A stretch of DNA of 64,000 bases, taken from Paenarthrobacter nitroguajacolicus (GTDB lineage: Bacteria; Actinomycetota; Actinomycetes; Actinomycetales; Micrococcaceae). The DNA lies in NCBI RefSeq assembly GCF_029952445.1, contig NZ_JAQPPK010000001.1:186001-250000 (forward strand), written 5' to 3'. Each line of letters starts with the position of its first letter. Position 1 is the first letter of the stretch. The position numbers were made by a program, and so were the translations under genes. Under the pieces are notes generated by a model, which had not been told where the DNA came from, ran no database searches, and saw only the letters and a program-made list of their open reading frames with translations. Positions 17,847 through 26,508 of this stretch are shown here, piece by piece.

Positions 17847-18224
17847 ATGAGTGTCAATGTTGTCACGAACCTTGAAGTAAAGTCCCACAACTCCCCCGAC
17901 GAAACCCGCCACGCGGACAAAACCGTGCTGGACCTGGTCACCGTGGGAGATTACACCATCGCCCGCATGACGTTTGAACCAGGCTGGACCTGGGCAGACT
18001 GCATCAAACCGGCGGTAGGCACCGATTCCTGCCAGCTGAGCCATGTTGGATTCTGCGTCTCCGGCGCCTTGGAAGTGGAGACAGACGACGGCGGGAAAAT
18101 CAGCATCTCCCCCGGCGCCTCGTATTCCATTCCTCCCGGACACAACGCATGGGTCGTCGGGGACCAGCCGTTCCAGGGGGTTGAGTTCGTCAGCGGAGCC
18201 GAATTTGCCCAGGCACTGAAGTAA
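17847..18224 (+). CDS. Cupin-domain protein
   Basis: A 125-residue single cupin barrel. The sequence MTFEPGWTWADCIKPAVGTDSCQ followed by HVGFCVSGALEVETDDG and PPGHNAWVVGD matches the two cupin motifs, though metal-binding His residues are few. I chose ATG at 17847 (MSVNVVTNLEV); an in-frame ATG at 17751 adds residues with no cupin character. A bidirectional terminator 23 bp beyond the stop separates it from tRNA-Ala. The substrate is unknown; small cupins of this type are often sugar- or stress-related. Confidence 0.8.
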   Translation: MSVNVVTNLEVKSHNSPDETRHADKTVLDLVTVGDYTIARMTFEPGWTWADCIKPAVGTDSCQLSHVGFCVSGALEVETDDGGKISISPGASYSIPPGHNAWVVGDQPFQGVEFVSGAEFAQALK

Positions 18225-18247
18225 CGGCCACCCCTTGATGGGAAAGC

Positions 18248-18279
18248 AAAAGACCCCGCTCAATTGAGCGGGGTCTTTT
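18248..18279. terminator. Bidirectional intrinsic terminator
   Basis: AAAAGACCCCGCTCAA and its exact complement form a 32-bp perfect palindrome with a flanking A tract and T tract. It can end the cupin transcript rightward and the tRNA-Ala transcript leftward. Confidence 0.9.
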
Positions 18280-18286
18280 CCGTAAG

Positions 18287-18359
18287 TGGAGCTGAGGGGA
18301 CTCGAACCCCTGACCCCCTGCATGCCATGCAGGTGCGCTACCAGCTGCGCCACAGCCCC
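18287..18359 (-). tRNA. tRNA-Ala(GGC), copy 1
   Basis: The 73-nt minus-strand sequence folds as a standard tRNA: acceptor GGGGCTG/CAGCTCC with discriminator A, D arm GCGCAGCTGGTAGCGC, anticodon arm CCTGC-ATGGCAT-GCAGG with anticodon GGC, and T arm around GGTTCGAGTCCCC. No CCA is encoded. It is identical base for base to the copy at 19376-19448. Confidence 0.97.
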
Positions 18360-18606
18360 GGATTTGCAGCCTTCGGCTGGAAGATTTTCTCTTCCCGTCG
18401 AAGCAACTCGTCAATACTAACCACAATCCCACCGGAAGAGAAATCGCCCGAAGGTGAGGTGCATCACGCTGCGCAATCACCTTTCAGGAGGCCCGCATGG
18501 CCGAGGTGCGTGGATCAGACCACCGCACCTCCCCCCAAAACCCGCCGCACGGACCTCCCGGAAGACGTGCTCTTTGGAAGTCTAGGATCTGGACGCCGGA
18601 AAAACA

Positions 18607-18624
18607 AAACCGTCCAGTCGGTTT
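18607..18624. promoter_or_regulatory. Inverted repeat AAACCG-N6-CGGTTT, candidate TetR operator
   Basis: Perfect 6-bp arms AAACCG and CGGTTT around a 6-bp spacer lie about 98 bp upstream of the TetR-type gene. The size and arm sequence resemble many TetR-family operators, so autoregulation is plausible. The rest of the 18360-18721 gap shows no convincing gene. Confidence 0.5.
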
Positions 18625-18721
18625 CCCCGCATTTCGGGGTCCATGCGGTGATAGCGTTGTGAAGTCTCGACGGCGGCCCACCCTCCGTCATCCCTATGGT
18701 TCGAGAGGTTCACCCTTGCCA

Positions 18722-19309
18722 ATGCAGCAACGTGCGAAGGAAACCCGGCTTGCCGTGATCGAAGGGGCCGCCAAGGTCTTCGCCGCTACCGGCTACGGAA
18801 ACGCGAGCCTGTCGGACATCATCAGTCAGGCCGCGGTGACGAAGGGGGCCTTGTACTTCCACTTCACGTCAAAGCGGGAGTTGGCGTTGGCAGTCATCGA
18901 AGAACAGCACTCCATAGTCCTTGCCGCGGGAGCGGGTATCCTCGGCTCGAAATCGCCCGCGTTGGATAAAATCATCGGCCTCTGCAGGATGTTCGGCCGG
19001 CAATTACTGGACGAGCCAATCGTCCAGGCCGGCATTCGGCTCACTTTTGAAGCCTCCGCGTTCCAAGCGGACGTATCAGGCCGTTATGAGGACTGGATCC
19101 GAACCGTGGAGCATCTCCTCGTGGAAGCCAAAGCTGAGGGAACAGTGCGGCCGGACCTGGATCCCGCCGACTTCGGCCGGTTTTTGGTTGCGTCTTTCAC
19201 CGGCGTCCAGATGGTGTCCGATGTGCTGACCGGACGCGGAGACGTGCTCGCACGGATAGAACAAATGTGGGAGTTCATGCTGCCCGCCATTGGAGTCCGG
19301 GACAGGTAA
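18722..19309 (+). CDS. TetR-family regulator, gamma-butyrolactone-receptor (ScbR) type
   Basis: A 195-residue TetR protein. The helix-turn-helix spans about residues 8-55 (RLAVIEGAAKVFAATGYGNASLSDIISQAAVTKGALYFHFTSKRELA), and TKGALYFHF is the signature of the ScbR/ArpA branch, whose members bind gamma-butyrolactone-like signals. The ligand domain follows (GLCRMFGRQLLDEPIVQAGIRLTFEAS). ATG at 18722 is used, but a TTG two codons upstream at 18716 is better spaced from GAGAGG and may be the true start. No butyrolactone synthase is nearby, so the signal and target are unknown. The gene is enclosed by two identical tRNA-Ala genes. Confidence 0.9.
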   Translation: MQQRAKETRLAVIEGAAKVFAATGYGNASLSDIISQAAVTKGALYFHFTSKRELALAVIEEQHSIVLAAGAGILGSKSPALDKIIGLCRMFGRQLLDEPIVQAGIRLTFEASAFQADVSGRYEDWIRTVEHLLVEAKAEGTVRPDLDPADFGRFLVASFTGVQMVSDVLTGRGDVLARIEQMWEFMLPAIGVRDR

Positions 19310-19319
19310 TCCGGTCATG

Positions 19320-19367
19320 AAAAAGGCCCCGCCCTCTTCCGGATGATCCAGGAAGAGAAGCGGAGCC
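19320..19367 (-). terminator. Intrinsic terminator of the second tRNA-Ala
   Basis: On the minus strand GGCTCCGC..CTCTTCC, a 10-nt loop, then GGAAGAG..GCGGGGCC is followed by TTTTT. It ends the leftward tRNA transcript and may also end the rightward tetR transcript. Confidence 0.8.
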
Positions 19368-19375
19368 TCACAGGG

Positions 19376-19448
19376 TGGAGCTGAGGGGACTCGAACCCCT
19401 GACCCCCTGCATGCCATGCAGGTGCGCTACCAGCTGCGCCACAGCCCC
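19376..19448 (-). tRNA. tRNA-Ala(GGC), copy 2
   Basis: Exact duplicate of the tRNA at 18287-18359, with the same acceptor, D, anticodon (GGC) and T arms and no encoded CCA. Identity runs 74 bp including one flanking base, while the outer flanks differ. Confidence 0.97.
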
Positions 19449-19564
19449 ATATCCTCGCCGCTCAACGCCTGACCTTGAGGCCATCCGCGCCGAAGCAACT
19501 CAAATATCTTAGAACAGCAATTCCGAAAATTCCAAATCGGGCATATTCGATTGCCGGGCTGCTC

Positions 19565-19969
19565 CTAGGCTTCGGACTCTTCCGAGGTTACGGCCTTGGC
19601 GGAGGCATCGTCACCCAACTCAAGGTCTACTACCGGGCAGTCCTTCCACAGGCGCTCCAAGGCGTAGAAGACGCGGTCTTCTGCGTGCTGGACGTGGATT
19701 ACGATGTCTGCGTAGTCCAAGAGGACCCAGCGGCCTTCGGAGCGGCCTTCGCGGCGAACCGGACGAAGGTCCTGCTTCAGCAGTTCTTCTTCGATCCCGT
19801 CGACGATGGCGTTGACCTGGCGCTCCGTGGGAGCAGAGGCAATGAGGAAGATATCGGTCAGTGCCAAACGCTCGCTGACATCAAGCGCGACGATGTCTTC
19901 TGCCAGCTTGTCCGCCGCGGCACGTGCAGCGTGGCGGGCGAGAGTGATGGATTGTTCGTGTGCAGACAA
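19565..19969 (-). CDS. rsfS: Ribosomal silencing factor RsfS
   Basis: A 134-residue protein of the RsfS (Iojap/DUF143) family, which binds ribosomal protein L14 on the 50S subunit and blocks subunit joining during starvation. Conserved blocks are IVALDVSERLALTDIFLIASAPTERQVNAIVDGIEE and GRWVLLDYADIVIHVQHAEDRVFYALERLW. The start is TTG at 19969 with a strong AGGAG 6 bp upstream. It is the distal gene of the obg-proB-proA-nadD block, its usual actinobacterial location. Confidence 0.96.
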   Translation of the reverse strand: MSAHEQSITLARHAARAAADKLAEDIVALDVSERLALTDIFLIASAPTERQVNAIVDGIEEELLKQDLRPVRREGRSEGRWVLLDYADIVIHVQHAEDRVFYALERLWKDCPVVDLELGDDASAKAVTSEESEA

Positions 19970-20026
19970 GGGAACTCCTAGTTGTGGCGCGTGGCCGGGA
20001 TATGGCGTGAGCCGAGTGGGGCGGAA

Positions 20027-21226
20027 CTAACCGCTGGTAATCATGATGATGCCGACAATCAAGGCCACGAGGCCCAGAGCCAGCACGCCGTATTGCAGGA
20101 GCCGGCTGCGCTGTGCCCTGGCCAGGCCGGCAGTGTTCGCATCCAAGGGATCCAGCCCGTAGGCGGTGCTGGCCGAAACCGGGGGCCGTTGTGTTTCTTC
20201 ACTGGGCGCAGCCGCGGGGACGGTCTTGTTCCGGGCTGACCTCGCTACTGCCTCGGCCCTGGCCAGGACTCCGGCGCGTCCACGCGGAGCACGCTCTTTC
20301 GCCGGCGCCTGTCCGGAATCGAGCTTCGGCGCGGAGGAGGTGACCAACGGCACGAAGGTAGTACTGGGACGCTTCATGACCGGGCGCTCGACACCAGGGA
20401 CCTTCACGAACTCCAGCGGAGTCACCATGGCCAGGTTATTGGCCGTTGAAGGACCGGACGTTGAAGGCGACTTGGCCTGCCCCGTTTGGTTCTGCCCCGC
20501 TTGGTTCTGCCCCGCTTGGTTCTGTTCAGCCTGGTTCTTCTCGGCGAGTTTCTGCTTGGCAGCGGCCCGCTTGTTCAGCACTGCGGCGCGCTCAGCCAAA
20601 GCAATCTGTTGGGCCAGGACATCGGGATCAACAGCCAGCGGATCCTGCTCAGCGATATGTTCGAGCTTGGAGGTCTGGTTCTGGACCTGGGCGGCGATCA
20701 GTTCGCGAACGGCAAGAGCCTGTTCCACGGACATCTCCGATTCCGTGGGACCGCTGACTGCGTTGGGATCATCGGAGGAAGCAGCCTTCTGCTTGCTACC
20801 ATCCTTGTCCCCGACCATTTCCGCAGCTTCCGGCTTGGTACCGGGCAAGGGAACGATGGGGTTCATGGACGTGGCAACTTCTGCCTGAAGCTGCTGAAGC
20901 CGGAGCTGGCGTCTCGTGGGTGGGCCGCCGCCTGAAAGCTGCTCTTCCTTGTCGGCGAGCTCCTTGATGGTGCGCAGGGCGGCGCGGTCGCGGGCGCGGA
21001 TCTGGGACGAACGTTCTTGGGCCGCAGCGCCAACAGCGTCTACAGGGGCATCTGCCGCACGACGATTGCGCGCGTTTGAACGCTCTGCGTCTCCAGCAGA
21101 CTCCGGTTCCGCGGGTGCAGTCGCCGCCGCCGGTGGGGTTGCCTCCGGCTGGATCTCAGGGTTCTCTTCCCGGGCACGACGAAGTTCGCGCCTGCTGCGG
21201 ATGGGTCGCTGTTCCTGGCTGCTCAT
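20027..21226 (-). CDS. Tail-anchored membrane protein with a low-complexity cytosolic region
   Basis: A 399-residue protein of unknown function. It begins with a basic, helical region (IRSRRELRRAREEN), passes through Ala/Pro/Glu-rich disordered sequence, a probable coiled coil (VLAQQIALAERAAVLNKRAA), a Gln/Asn repeat block (three AGQNQ-like units), and ends with one helix (LLQYGVLALGLVALIVGIIMI) and two or three residues outside. The topology suggests a cytosolic protein anchored by its C-terminus. It starts 9 bp after nadD and precedes rsfS. This position recurs in Arthrobacter-like genomes as I recall, but I know of no assigned role. Confidence 0.8.
   Translation of the reverse strand: MSSQEQRPIRSRRELRRAREENPEIQPEATPPAAATAPAEPESAGDAERSNARNRRAADAPVDAVGAAAQERSSQIRARDRAALRTIKELADKEEQLSGGGPPTRRQLRLQQLQAEVATSMNPIVPLPGTKPEAAEMVGDKDGSKQKAASSDDPNAVSGPTESEMSVEQALAVRELIAAQVQNQTSKLEHIAEQDPLAVDPDVLAQQIALAERAAVLNKRAAAKQKLAEKNQAEQNQAGQNQAGQNQTGQAKSPSTSGPSTANNLAMVTPLEFVKVPGVERPVMKRPSTTFVPLVTSSAPKLDSGQAPAKERAPRGRAGVLARAEAVARSARNKTVPAAAPSEETQRPPVSASTAYGLDPLDANTAGLARAQRSRLLQYGVLALGLVALIVGIIMITSG
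20480..20539 (-). repeat. 15-bp tandem repeat encoding an Asn/Gln run
   Basis: Three near-identical 15-bp units (20480-20494, 20495-20509, 20510-20524) plus a divergent fourth to 20539 encode the QNQAG-type block of the membrane protein. The repeat keeps frame and is likely to vary in copy number between strains. Confidence 0.85.
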
Positions 21227-21235
21227 ATTACAAAC

Positions 21236-21862
21236 TCATTCAGTACGTGCTTGGTCGTCTGATCCGGAAAGTGCCGGTGACAGTACTCCGGGTTCGGAGC
21301 CTGGTGCATACAGTCCATATTTTGCGATGTACTGCACCACACCATCGGGCACCAGGTACCACACCGGGTTGCCTGCCCCCACGCGGATACGGCAGTCCGT
21401 GGAAGAAATCGCCATGGCCGGAACTTCCAGCAGGCTGACATCGTCAGTCCGTCCGAGGTCGTTCAGTTCGTGTCCGGGGCGGGTCACCCCCACGAAGTGC
21501 GCCAAGGACCAGAGCTCGTCCACATCTTTCCAGGACAGGATCTGGGCCAAGGCATCTGCACCGGTAATAAAGAACAGGTCGGCGTCAGGGCGCTGGGCCC
21601 GGAGATCCCGCAAGGTATCTATGGTGAAGGTCGGGCCCGGCCGGTCCACGTCTACGCGGCTGACGGTAAACCGCGGGTTTGAAGCGGTGGCGATCACCGT
21701 CATCAGGTACCGATGCTCAGGTTCGCTGACCAGCTTGTGCGACTTCTGCCATGGCTGACCCGTGGGTACGAAAACCACTTCGTCGAGGTCAAACTTGGCT
21801 GCGACTTCACTTGCAGCCACAAGGTGGCCGTGATGGATGGGGTCAAAGGTTCCACCCATCAC
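21236..21862 (-). CDS. nadD: Nicotinate-nucleotide adenylyltransferase
   Basis: A 208-residue enzyme that adenylates nicotinate mononucleotide to deamido-NAD in NAD synthesis. The nucleotidyltransferase motif [12 protein letters not shown] (HxGH) is at the very start and the C-terminal ISSTDCR matches the (S/T)xxR motif. The given start is GTG at 21862, followed immediately by ATG. Neither has an ideal ribosome site, and the frame stays open to about 21913, so a slightly longer N-terminus from a non-standard codon cannot be excluded. It lies between the small His-rich membrane protein and the tail-anchored protein. Confidence 0.94.
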   Translation of the reverse strand: MMGGTFDPIHHGHLVAASEVAAKFDLDEVVFVPTGQPWQKSHKLVSEPEHRYLMTVIATASNPRFTVSRVDVDRPGPTFTIDTLRDLRAQRPDADLFFITGADALAQILSWKDVDELWSLAHFVGVTRPGHELNDLGRTDDVSLLEVPAMAISSTDCRIRVGAGNPVWYLVPDGVVQYIAKYGLYAPGSEPGVLSPALSGSDDQARTE

Positions 21863-21914
21863 GCCCAGCCGAAGCCTGCGCTCCGACTCCCCGCGAGGTG
21901 TTGCGGCAATAATG

Positions 21915-22154
21915 TTAGTGGCCCTGGCCGTGGGTGTGCTTGTTCGGGTGCTGGCGGTGCGGATCAGCGTGCTCTTCCACGGCCTCGTGGCGGTTGCCCA
22001 GGTTGGTGTAGGACAAGGTTACGAACATGAGAACCAGCAGGAGGGCGAACATGGAGACGCCGAAGACCCACGGCTCGGCCCACAACGGGGCGAGTTCCTC
22101 GTGGCCGCCTTCTGTCTCGGCGGCAATGGACGTGGCGATCTGCTGAAACAGCAT
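21915..22154 (-). CDS. Small membrane protein with His-rich tail
   Basis: A 79-residue protein with one helix near residues 30-50 ([20 protein letters not shown]) and a C-terminal tail rich in His (about 7 of the last 24 residues: [20 protein letters not shown]). The ATG at 22154 has GGGGAG upstream. It sits between proA and nadD, a recurrent place for a small membrane protein in actinobacteria as I recall. The His-rich tail could bind metal, but this is only suggested by composition. Confidence 0.82.
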   Translation of the reverse strand: MLFQQIATSIAAETEGGHEELAPLWAEPWVFGVSMFALLLVLMFVTLSYTNLGNRHEAVEEHADPHRQHPNKHTHGQGH

Positions 22155-22186
22155 CTTCTCCCCTAGTTGGTTCTCAAAGGATTTCG

Positions 22187-22206
22187 ACGGCGGGGCTCCC
22201 CGCCGT
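22187..22206 (-). terminator. GC-rich hairpin after proA
   Basis: ACGGCGGGG and CCCCGCCGT form a 9-bp perfect stem with a 2-base centre, 31 bp past the proA stop. No T tract follows on the minus strand, so it may only weaken read-through into the next gene. Confidence 0.5.
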
Positions 22207-22236
22207 TCCGGACTTCTGTTCTATGTTACCGCGTTG

Positions 22237-23601
22237 CTAGCTGCGGACTTGGCCTTCGCCTTGCACGATCCACTTTGTGGTGGTCAGTTCTGTGAGGCCC
22301 ATGGGACCACGCGCGTGAAGCTTCTGCGTGGAGATACCAACCTCAGCACCAAGGCCAAGCTCGCCGCCGTCGGTGAACCGTGTTGAGGCATTGACGATCA
22401 CGGCAGCGGAGTCGATTTCGGCGATGAACCTCTCAGCGTTGGCGAGGTTGTTCGTCAGGATCGCTTCGGTATGCCCCGTGGTCCACTTCCGGATGTGCTT
22501 CACCGCGTCATCAAGGCTGTCCACCATCGCTACGGCGAGGTCCAGGTCCATGTACTCGGTGGCCCAGTCGTCGTCGTCCGCGGGAACCGTTTCAACACTG
22601 CTGCCCAGGGCTGCCGCTATCCGGTCATCAACGTGCAGTCTCACGCCAGCCTTGCGCAAGGCAGCGGCAACGGCAGGCAGCGTTGTGGACCCTGAGTGCA
22701 CCAGGAGTGTCTCCACCGTGTTGCAGACGCTGGGACGCTGTGTCTTGGCATTGAGGAGTATCTCAACGGCCATCTCTTCACTTGCCGACTCGTCAATGAA
22801 GATGTGGACGTTGCCCTCCCCCGTTTCGATGACGGGCACCGAGGAGTTGGTGACAACGGTCTGGATAAGCTCGCGCCCGCCACGGGGAATCAAGACATCC
22901 ACACGTCCCCGGGCACGCATTAGGACGTTTGCACCTTCACGGCCGTACTGGTCCACGGTCTGGACGGCATCAGCAGGAAGTCCTACCGAATCCAATGCAT
23001 CGCGAAGGATCCGGACCAACGCCTCATTGGTATTGGCGGCAGCCGAACCGCCGCGAAGGATCACCGCGTTGCCGCTCTTGAGGGCAAGTCCGGCGATGTC
23101 AACAGTGACGTTGGGGCGGGCTTCGTAGATGGCGGCAACGACGCCCATGGGCACATTAACCTGGCGCAGGCGCAGGCCGTTGGGTAGTGTCTGCCCACGG
23201 ACCACGTTGCCCACGGGATCCGGCAGCCCGGCCAGGTTCTCGAGTGCGGCCACCAAGCCGTCGATGCGCTCAGGCGTCAGGGTAAGCCGGTCCAGGAGTG
23301 CTGCGGAGGTGCCATTGGCGCGGCCTACGGCAACATCCTTTGCGTTGGCCTCCAGGACCTGCTTCCTGTTCTCGAGCAAAGCTGAGCCGATGGCACGCAG
23401 AGCACGGTCCTTCCACGCACGGTTCGCCTGCCCCAACCGACGTGCGGCTTTCCGGGAACGGTCGGCAATGGCGTGGACAGCAGCTTCAAGTTCTTCCGGC
23501 GACAACGGAAGGCGTCCGGCCACAGGGGTCTCAGGCGCGTTGCCGGCGGTGCCGGTAACGTCGGAGATCACGGGGGCGTCAGGGGTCAGCGCTTCAGTCA
23601 T
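22237..23601 (-). CDS. proA: Gamma-glutamyl phosphate reductase
   Basis: A 454-residue NADPH-dependent dehydrogenase for the second step of proline synthesis, reducing glutamyl-5-phosphate to the semialdehyde. The catalytic cysteine is in RPSVCNTVETLLV, and nucleotide-binding segments include YEARPNVTVDIAGLALKSGNAVILRGG. The first about 28 residues are a variable extension. ATG at 23601 overlaps the proB stop by 4 bp, so the two enzymes are coupled and can channel the unstable phosphate intermediate. Confidence 0.97.
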   Translation of the reverse strand: MTEALTPDAPVISDVTGTAGNAPETPVAGRLPLSPEELEAAVHAIADRSRKAARRLGQANRAWKDRALRAIGSALLENRKQVLEANAKDVAVGRANGTSAALLDRLTLTPERIDGLVAALENLAGLPDPVGNVVRGQTLPNGLRLRQVNVPMGVVAAIYEARPNVTVDIAGLALKSGNAVILRGGSAAANTNEALVRILRDALDSVGLPADAVQTVDQYGREGANVLMRARGRVDVLIPRGGRELIQTVVTNSSVPVIETGEGNVHIFIDESASEEMAVEILLNAKTQRPSVCNTVETLLVHSGSTTLPAVAAALRKAGVRLHVDDRIAAALGSSVETVPADDDDWATEYMDLDLAVAMVDSLDDAVKHIRKWTTGHTEAILTNNLANAERFIAEIDSAAVIVNASTRFTDGGELGLGAEVGISTQKLHARGPMGLTELTTTKWIVQGEGQVRS

Positions 23602-24782
23602 GCACCCAGTTTAGATGAGCGCGGCCCCCGCAGGAGTACCAGATCGTCAACATGAACAACTTCGCGGTCGTAGCCCCGGCCCAGCGACTGGCCCAGCTCC
23701 TGGGTAGTCCGGCCCAGCATGCGGGGAAGTTCCTGGGACGAGTAGTTCACCAGGCCCCGGGCAACGATGCTTCCGTCCAGTGCCACCATCTCCACCGGAT
23801 CCCCGGCCTCGAAGTCGCCACTGACCTCCGAAATACCGGCGGGAAGCAGTGACCGGTGCCTGTCGCGCACGGCTTTCACTGCGCCGTCGTCGAGAGTCAA
23901 CCGTCCCTGGACGCTGGCCAGGTGGGCCAGCCACAGGAGGCGGACGGGCTTGCGGTTGCCATTGACGGCGAACCAGGTTCCCACGTCCTCCCCCGCAAGT
24001 GCTGCTGCGGCGTTGGCGGTGGAGGTCACCAAAGCATGAATACCGGACCCAGCGGCAATTGAAGCGGCCTCGACCTTGGTCATCATGCCACCAGTTCCCA
24101 CACCGGCCTTGCCGGCTTTGCCGATGGTCACTTCCTCCAGGTCCCCGGGTCCGCGGACCAGCGGAATGCGGCGGGCACCCTGGGAGGGCGGGCCGTCATA
24201 GACGGCGTCGACGTCGGATAGAAGCACCAGCGCGTCGGCGCGTACCAGGTGCGCCACCAGGGCCGCCAGACGGTCGTTGTCGCCGAACCTGATCTCGTGG
24301 GTGGCGACGGTGTCATTCTCGTTGACAACCGGCACGACGCCGAGGTTCAGCAACCGGTCCAAGGCCCGGAACGCATTGGTGTGCTGTGTCCGGCGCATCA
24401 GGTCATCGGCAGTCAGCAGAACCTGGCTCACGGTCACGCCGTGCGCATTGAAGGCCTGTGTGTAGCGTGCCATCAGCAGACCCTGGCCAACACTCGCCGC
24501 CGCCTGCTGCGTGGCAAGATCCTTGGGCCGTTTGGCCAGGCCCAAAGGCGCCAAGCCGGCAGCTATGGCACCCGAGGACACCAGGATGATCTCAGTCCCC
24601 GCGTTTCGTTTAGCGGCTAGGGCATTGACCAGTTGGGTCAACGATTTCTCGGAAATGCCACCCTTGATGCTGGTCAGCGAGGAAGAACCCACCTTGACCA
24701 CGATCCGTTTGGCGGCAGCTATCCCCTGGCGTTCCAGTCCTGCAGCGTCCTCGGAAGCTTCGACGGTCCTAGTCGTCATCAC
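23598..24782 (-). CDS. proB: Glutamate 5-kinase with PUA domain
   Basis: A 394-residue enzyme catalysing the first, feedback-inhibited step of proline synthesis. The amino-acid-kinase domain starts [13 protein letters not shown] near residue 26 and includes [19 protein letters not shown] and [17 protein letters not shown]-terminal PUA domain follows ([25 protein letters not shown]). The start is GTG at 24782 or the adjacent ATG at 24779; both overlap the end of obg. Order obg-proB-proA is common in actinobacteria. Confidence 0.97.
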   Translation of the reverse strand: MMTTRTVEASEDAAGLERQGIAAAKRIVVKVGSSSLTSIKGGISEKSLTQLVNALAAKRNAGTEIILVSSGAIAAGLAPLGLAKRPKDLATQQAAASVGQGLLMARYTQAFNAHGVTVSQVLLTADDLMRRTQHTNAFRALDRLLNLGVVPVVNENDTVATHEIRFGDNDRLAALVAHLVRADALVLLSDVDAVYDGPPSQGARRIPLVRGPGDLEEVTIGKAGKAGVGTGGMMTKVEAASIAAGSGIHALVTSTANAAAALAGEDVGTWFAVNGNRKPVRLLWLAHLASVQGRLTLDDGAVKAVRDRHRSLLPAGISEVSGDFEAGDPVEMVALDGSIVARGLVNYSSQELPRMLGRTTQELGQSLGRGYDREVVHVDDLVLLRGPRSSKLGA

Positions 24783-26355
24783 CGGAATCCAGGGCGCTTT
24801 CCTTTACCGTCCGGGCACGCCGACCACTGACGGATTCGGTCCAGATGCCGGCTTTGCGCTCGGCCTCGAGCTCAGCGCGGGCTGCAGCCTTGGCCTCGCG
24901 GCGCTCGATTTGCTCTTCACGCTTCTGCGAACGGGTGGGGCGGTCACCGATGTCAGCGACACGGATGTCTGTGCCTCGAGGCGTCGCCAGGAGTTCGGCA
25001 CCGGCCATCATGGTGGGCTCCCAGTCGAAGACGACGCCGTCGTCCTCACCGATGACCACGGTATCGCCAGGCTTGGCGCCGACCTTGAACAGCTCTGTCT
25101 CCACACCAAGCTTGGCCAGGCGGTCTGCGAGGTAGCCGATGGCTTCCTCGTTGGTGAAGTCCGTCTGCTTGACCCAGCGCACGGGCTTCTCGCCCAGGAC
25201 GCGGAACAGCGGTTCGAGGTTCTTTTCCTCGCGACGGATCCTGAAGCCGGACTCGTTGACGGCGCGCGGGCGAAGGACAGGTGCGGCCACCTTGGGCGGG
25301 GCAGCCTGGACAGCGTCACGGGCAGCTTTGACGATCTCAGCCATGGCGAATCCAAGCTGGCGCAGGCCCTCGTGGCTGGTGGCGGATACTTCGAAGACGC
25401 GGTATCCGCGTGCCTCGAGGTCCGGACGAACGAACTCAGCCATGTCCTTGCCGTCGGGAAGGTCCACCTTGTTCAGGACAACCAGCTTGGGGCGCTCGTT
25501 CAACGGAACAACTTCGCCGTCAACGCCGGCATAGCTCATGTCGACGGCGTACTTCTCAAGTTCCGCTTCGATGATGGCCAGGTCCGACAAAGGATCGCGG
25601 TCTGATTCCAAGGTGCCGCAGTCAAGGACGTGGACCAAGGCAGCGCAGCGCTCAACGTGACGCAGGAAGTTGTGTCCGAGGCCCTTGCCTTCACTGGCAC
25701 CTTCGATAAGGCCCGGAACGTCGGCGATGGTGAAACGGACGTCGCCGGCCTCCACAACCCCGAGGTTGGGAATGAGCGTCGTAAAGGGATAGTCGGCAAT
25801 CTTTGGGCGTGCGGCAGACATCGCAGCAATCAGGCTGGACTTGCCCGCAGAGGGGAAACCAACGAGCGCGATGTCGGCGATGGATTTCAGTTCCAGGACG
25901 ATGTCGCTGGATTCACCCTCGATGCCGAGCAGTGCAAAGCCGGGAGCACGGCGCTTCTGCGACGACAAGGAGGCGTTGCCGAGGCCTCCCTGGCCACCGG
26001 CAGCTGCAATGTACTCGGTACCCTCGCCCACGAGGTCGGCCAGGACTTCGCCGTCCTTTGTCTTGACCACGGTGCCGTCGGGTACGGGAAGAATCAGGGT
26101 TTCGCCGTTCTTGCCACCGCGCCAGTCACCCATGCCCGGGCCACCGTTGGTGGCGTGGCGGTGGGGAGCGTGGTGGTAGTCCAGCAGAGTGGTGGTTTGG
26201 GCCGACACACGAAGGATGACGTCGCCGCCATTGCCGCCGTTGCCGCCGTCGGGTCCGCCGAGCGGCTTGAACTTCTCCCGCTTTACGGAGACACAGCCGT
26301 GGCCGCCGGTTCCGCCGGATACGTGCAGTACTACCCGGTCTACAAAGCTCGCCAC
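24769..26355 (-). CDS. obg: Ribosome-associated GTPase Obg/CgtA
   Basis: A 528-residue GTPase needed for 50S assembly and linked to the stringent response. It has a Gly-rich Obg fold ([28 protein letters not shown]), a G domain with P-loop [13 protein letters not shown] and NKVD motifs, and a C-terminal OCT domain, followed by an acidic tail ending SGDDD. I set the start at GTG 26355 because GAGGAGA lies 5 bp upstream and the Obg fold begins there ([11 protein letters not shown]); the frame extends upstream with Gln/Arg-rich non-family sequence. A strong terminator separates it from rpmA. Confidence 0.96.
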   Translation of the reverse strand: MASFVDRVVLHVSGGTGGHGCVSVKREKFKPLGGPDGGNGGNGGDVILRVSAQTTTLLDYHHAPHRHATNGGPGMGDWRGGKNGETLILPVPDGTVVKTKDGEVLADLVGEGTEYIAAAGGQGGLGNASLSSQKRRAPGFALLGIEGESSDIVLELKSIADIALVGFPSAGKSSLIAAMSAARPKIADYPFTTLIPNLGVVEAGDVRFTIADVPGLIEGASEGKGLGHNFLRHVERCAALVHVLDCGTLESDRDPLSDLAIIEAELEKYAVDMSYAGVDGEVVPLNERPKLVVLNKVDLPDGKDMAEFVRPDLEARGYRVFEVSATSHEGLRQLGFAMAEIVKAARDAVQAAPPKVAAPVLRPRAVNESGFRIRREEKNLEPLFRVLGEKPVRWVKQTDFTNEEAIGYLADRLAKLGVETELFKVGAKPGDTVVIGEDDGVVFDWEPTMMAGAELLATPRGTDIRVADIGDRPTRSQKREEQIERREAKAAARAELEAERKAGIWTESVSGRRARTVKESALDSGDDD

Positions 26356-26457
26356 GTGGATCTCCTCAGTTGCTGTTTTCCAGCGTTGTTGCTGTTGCCA
26401 GCGCTGTTGCAAAACCAGCGCGCCTGGGGCGCCCTAGTCGATTGTAATGCGGTTAAA

Positions 26458-26493
26458 AGAACGGTGGAGCGGGCCGTTTGGCCCGCTCCACCG
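26458..26493 (-). terminator. Intrinsic terminator after rpmA
   Basis: CGGTGGAGCGGGCC (26462-26475) and its exact complement (26480-26493) form a 14-bp stem with a GTTT loop; on the minus strand TTCTTTT follows. It should end most rplU-rpmA transcripts before obg, letting ribosomal proteins be made in excess. Confidence 0.88.
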
Positions 26494-26508
26494 GTTCAGA
26501 ACTTGTTG

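Noticed and set aside
18484..18681. Small minus-strand frame between tRNA-Ala and tetR
   Set aside because: Arg/Pro-rich translation without a ribosome site, typical of GC-rich noncoding sequence.
18286..19449. Genomic island bounded by tRNA att sites
   Set aside because: Only a single tetR gene lies between the tRNA copies and no integrase or transposase is present, so I kept only the duplication as a finding.
20480..20539. Repeat array considered as CRISPR or a regulatory iteron
   Set aside because: The 15-bp units are directly adjacent and encode an amino-acid repeat.
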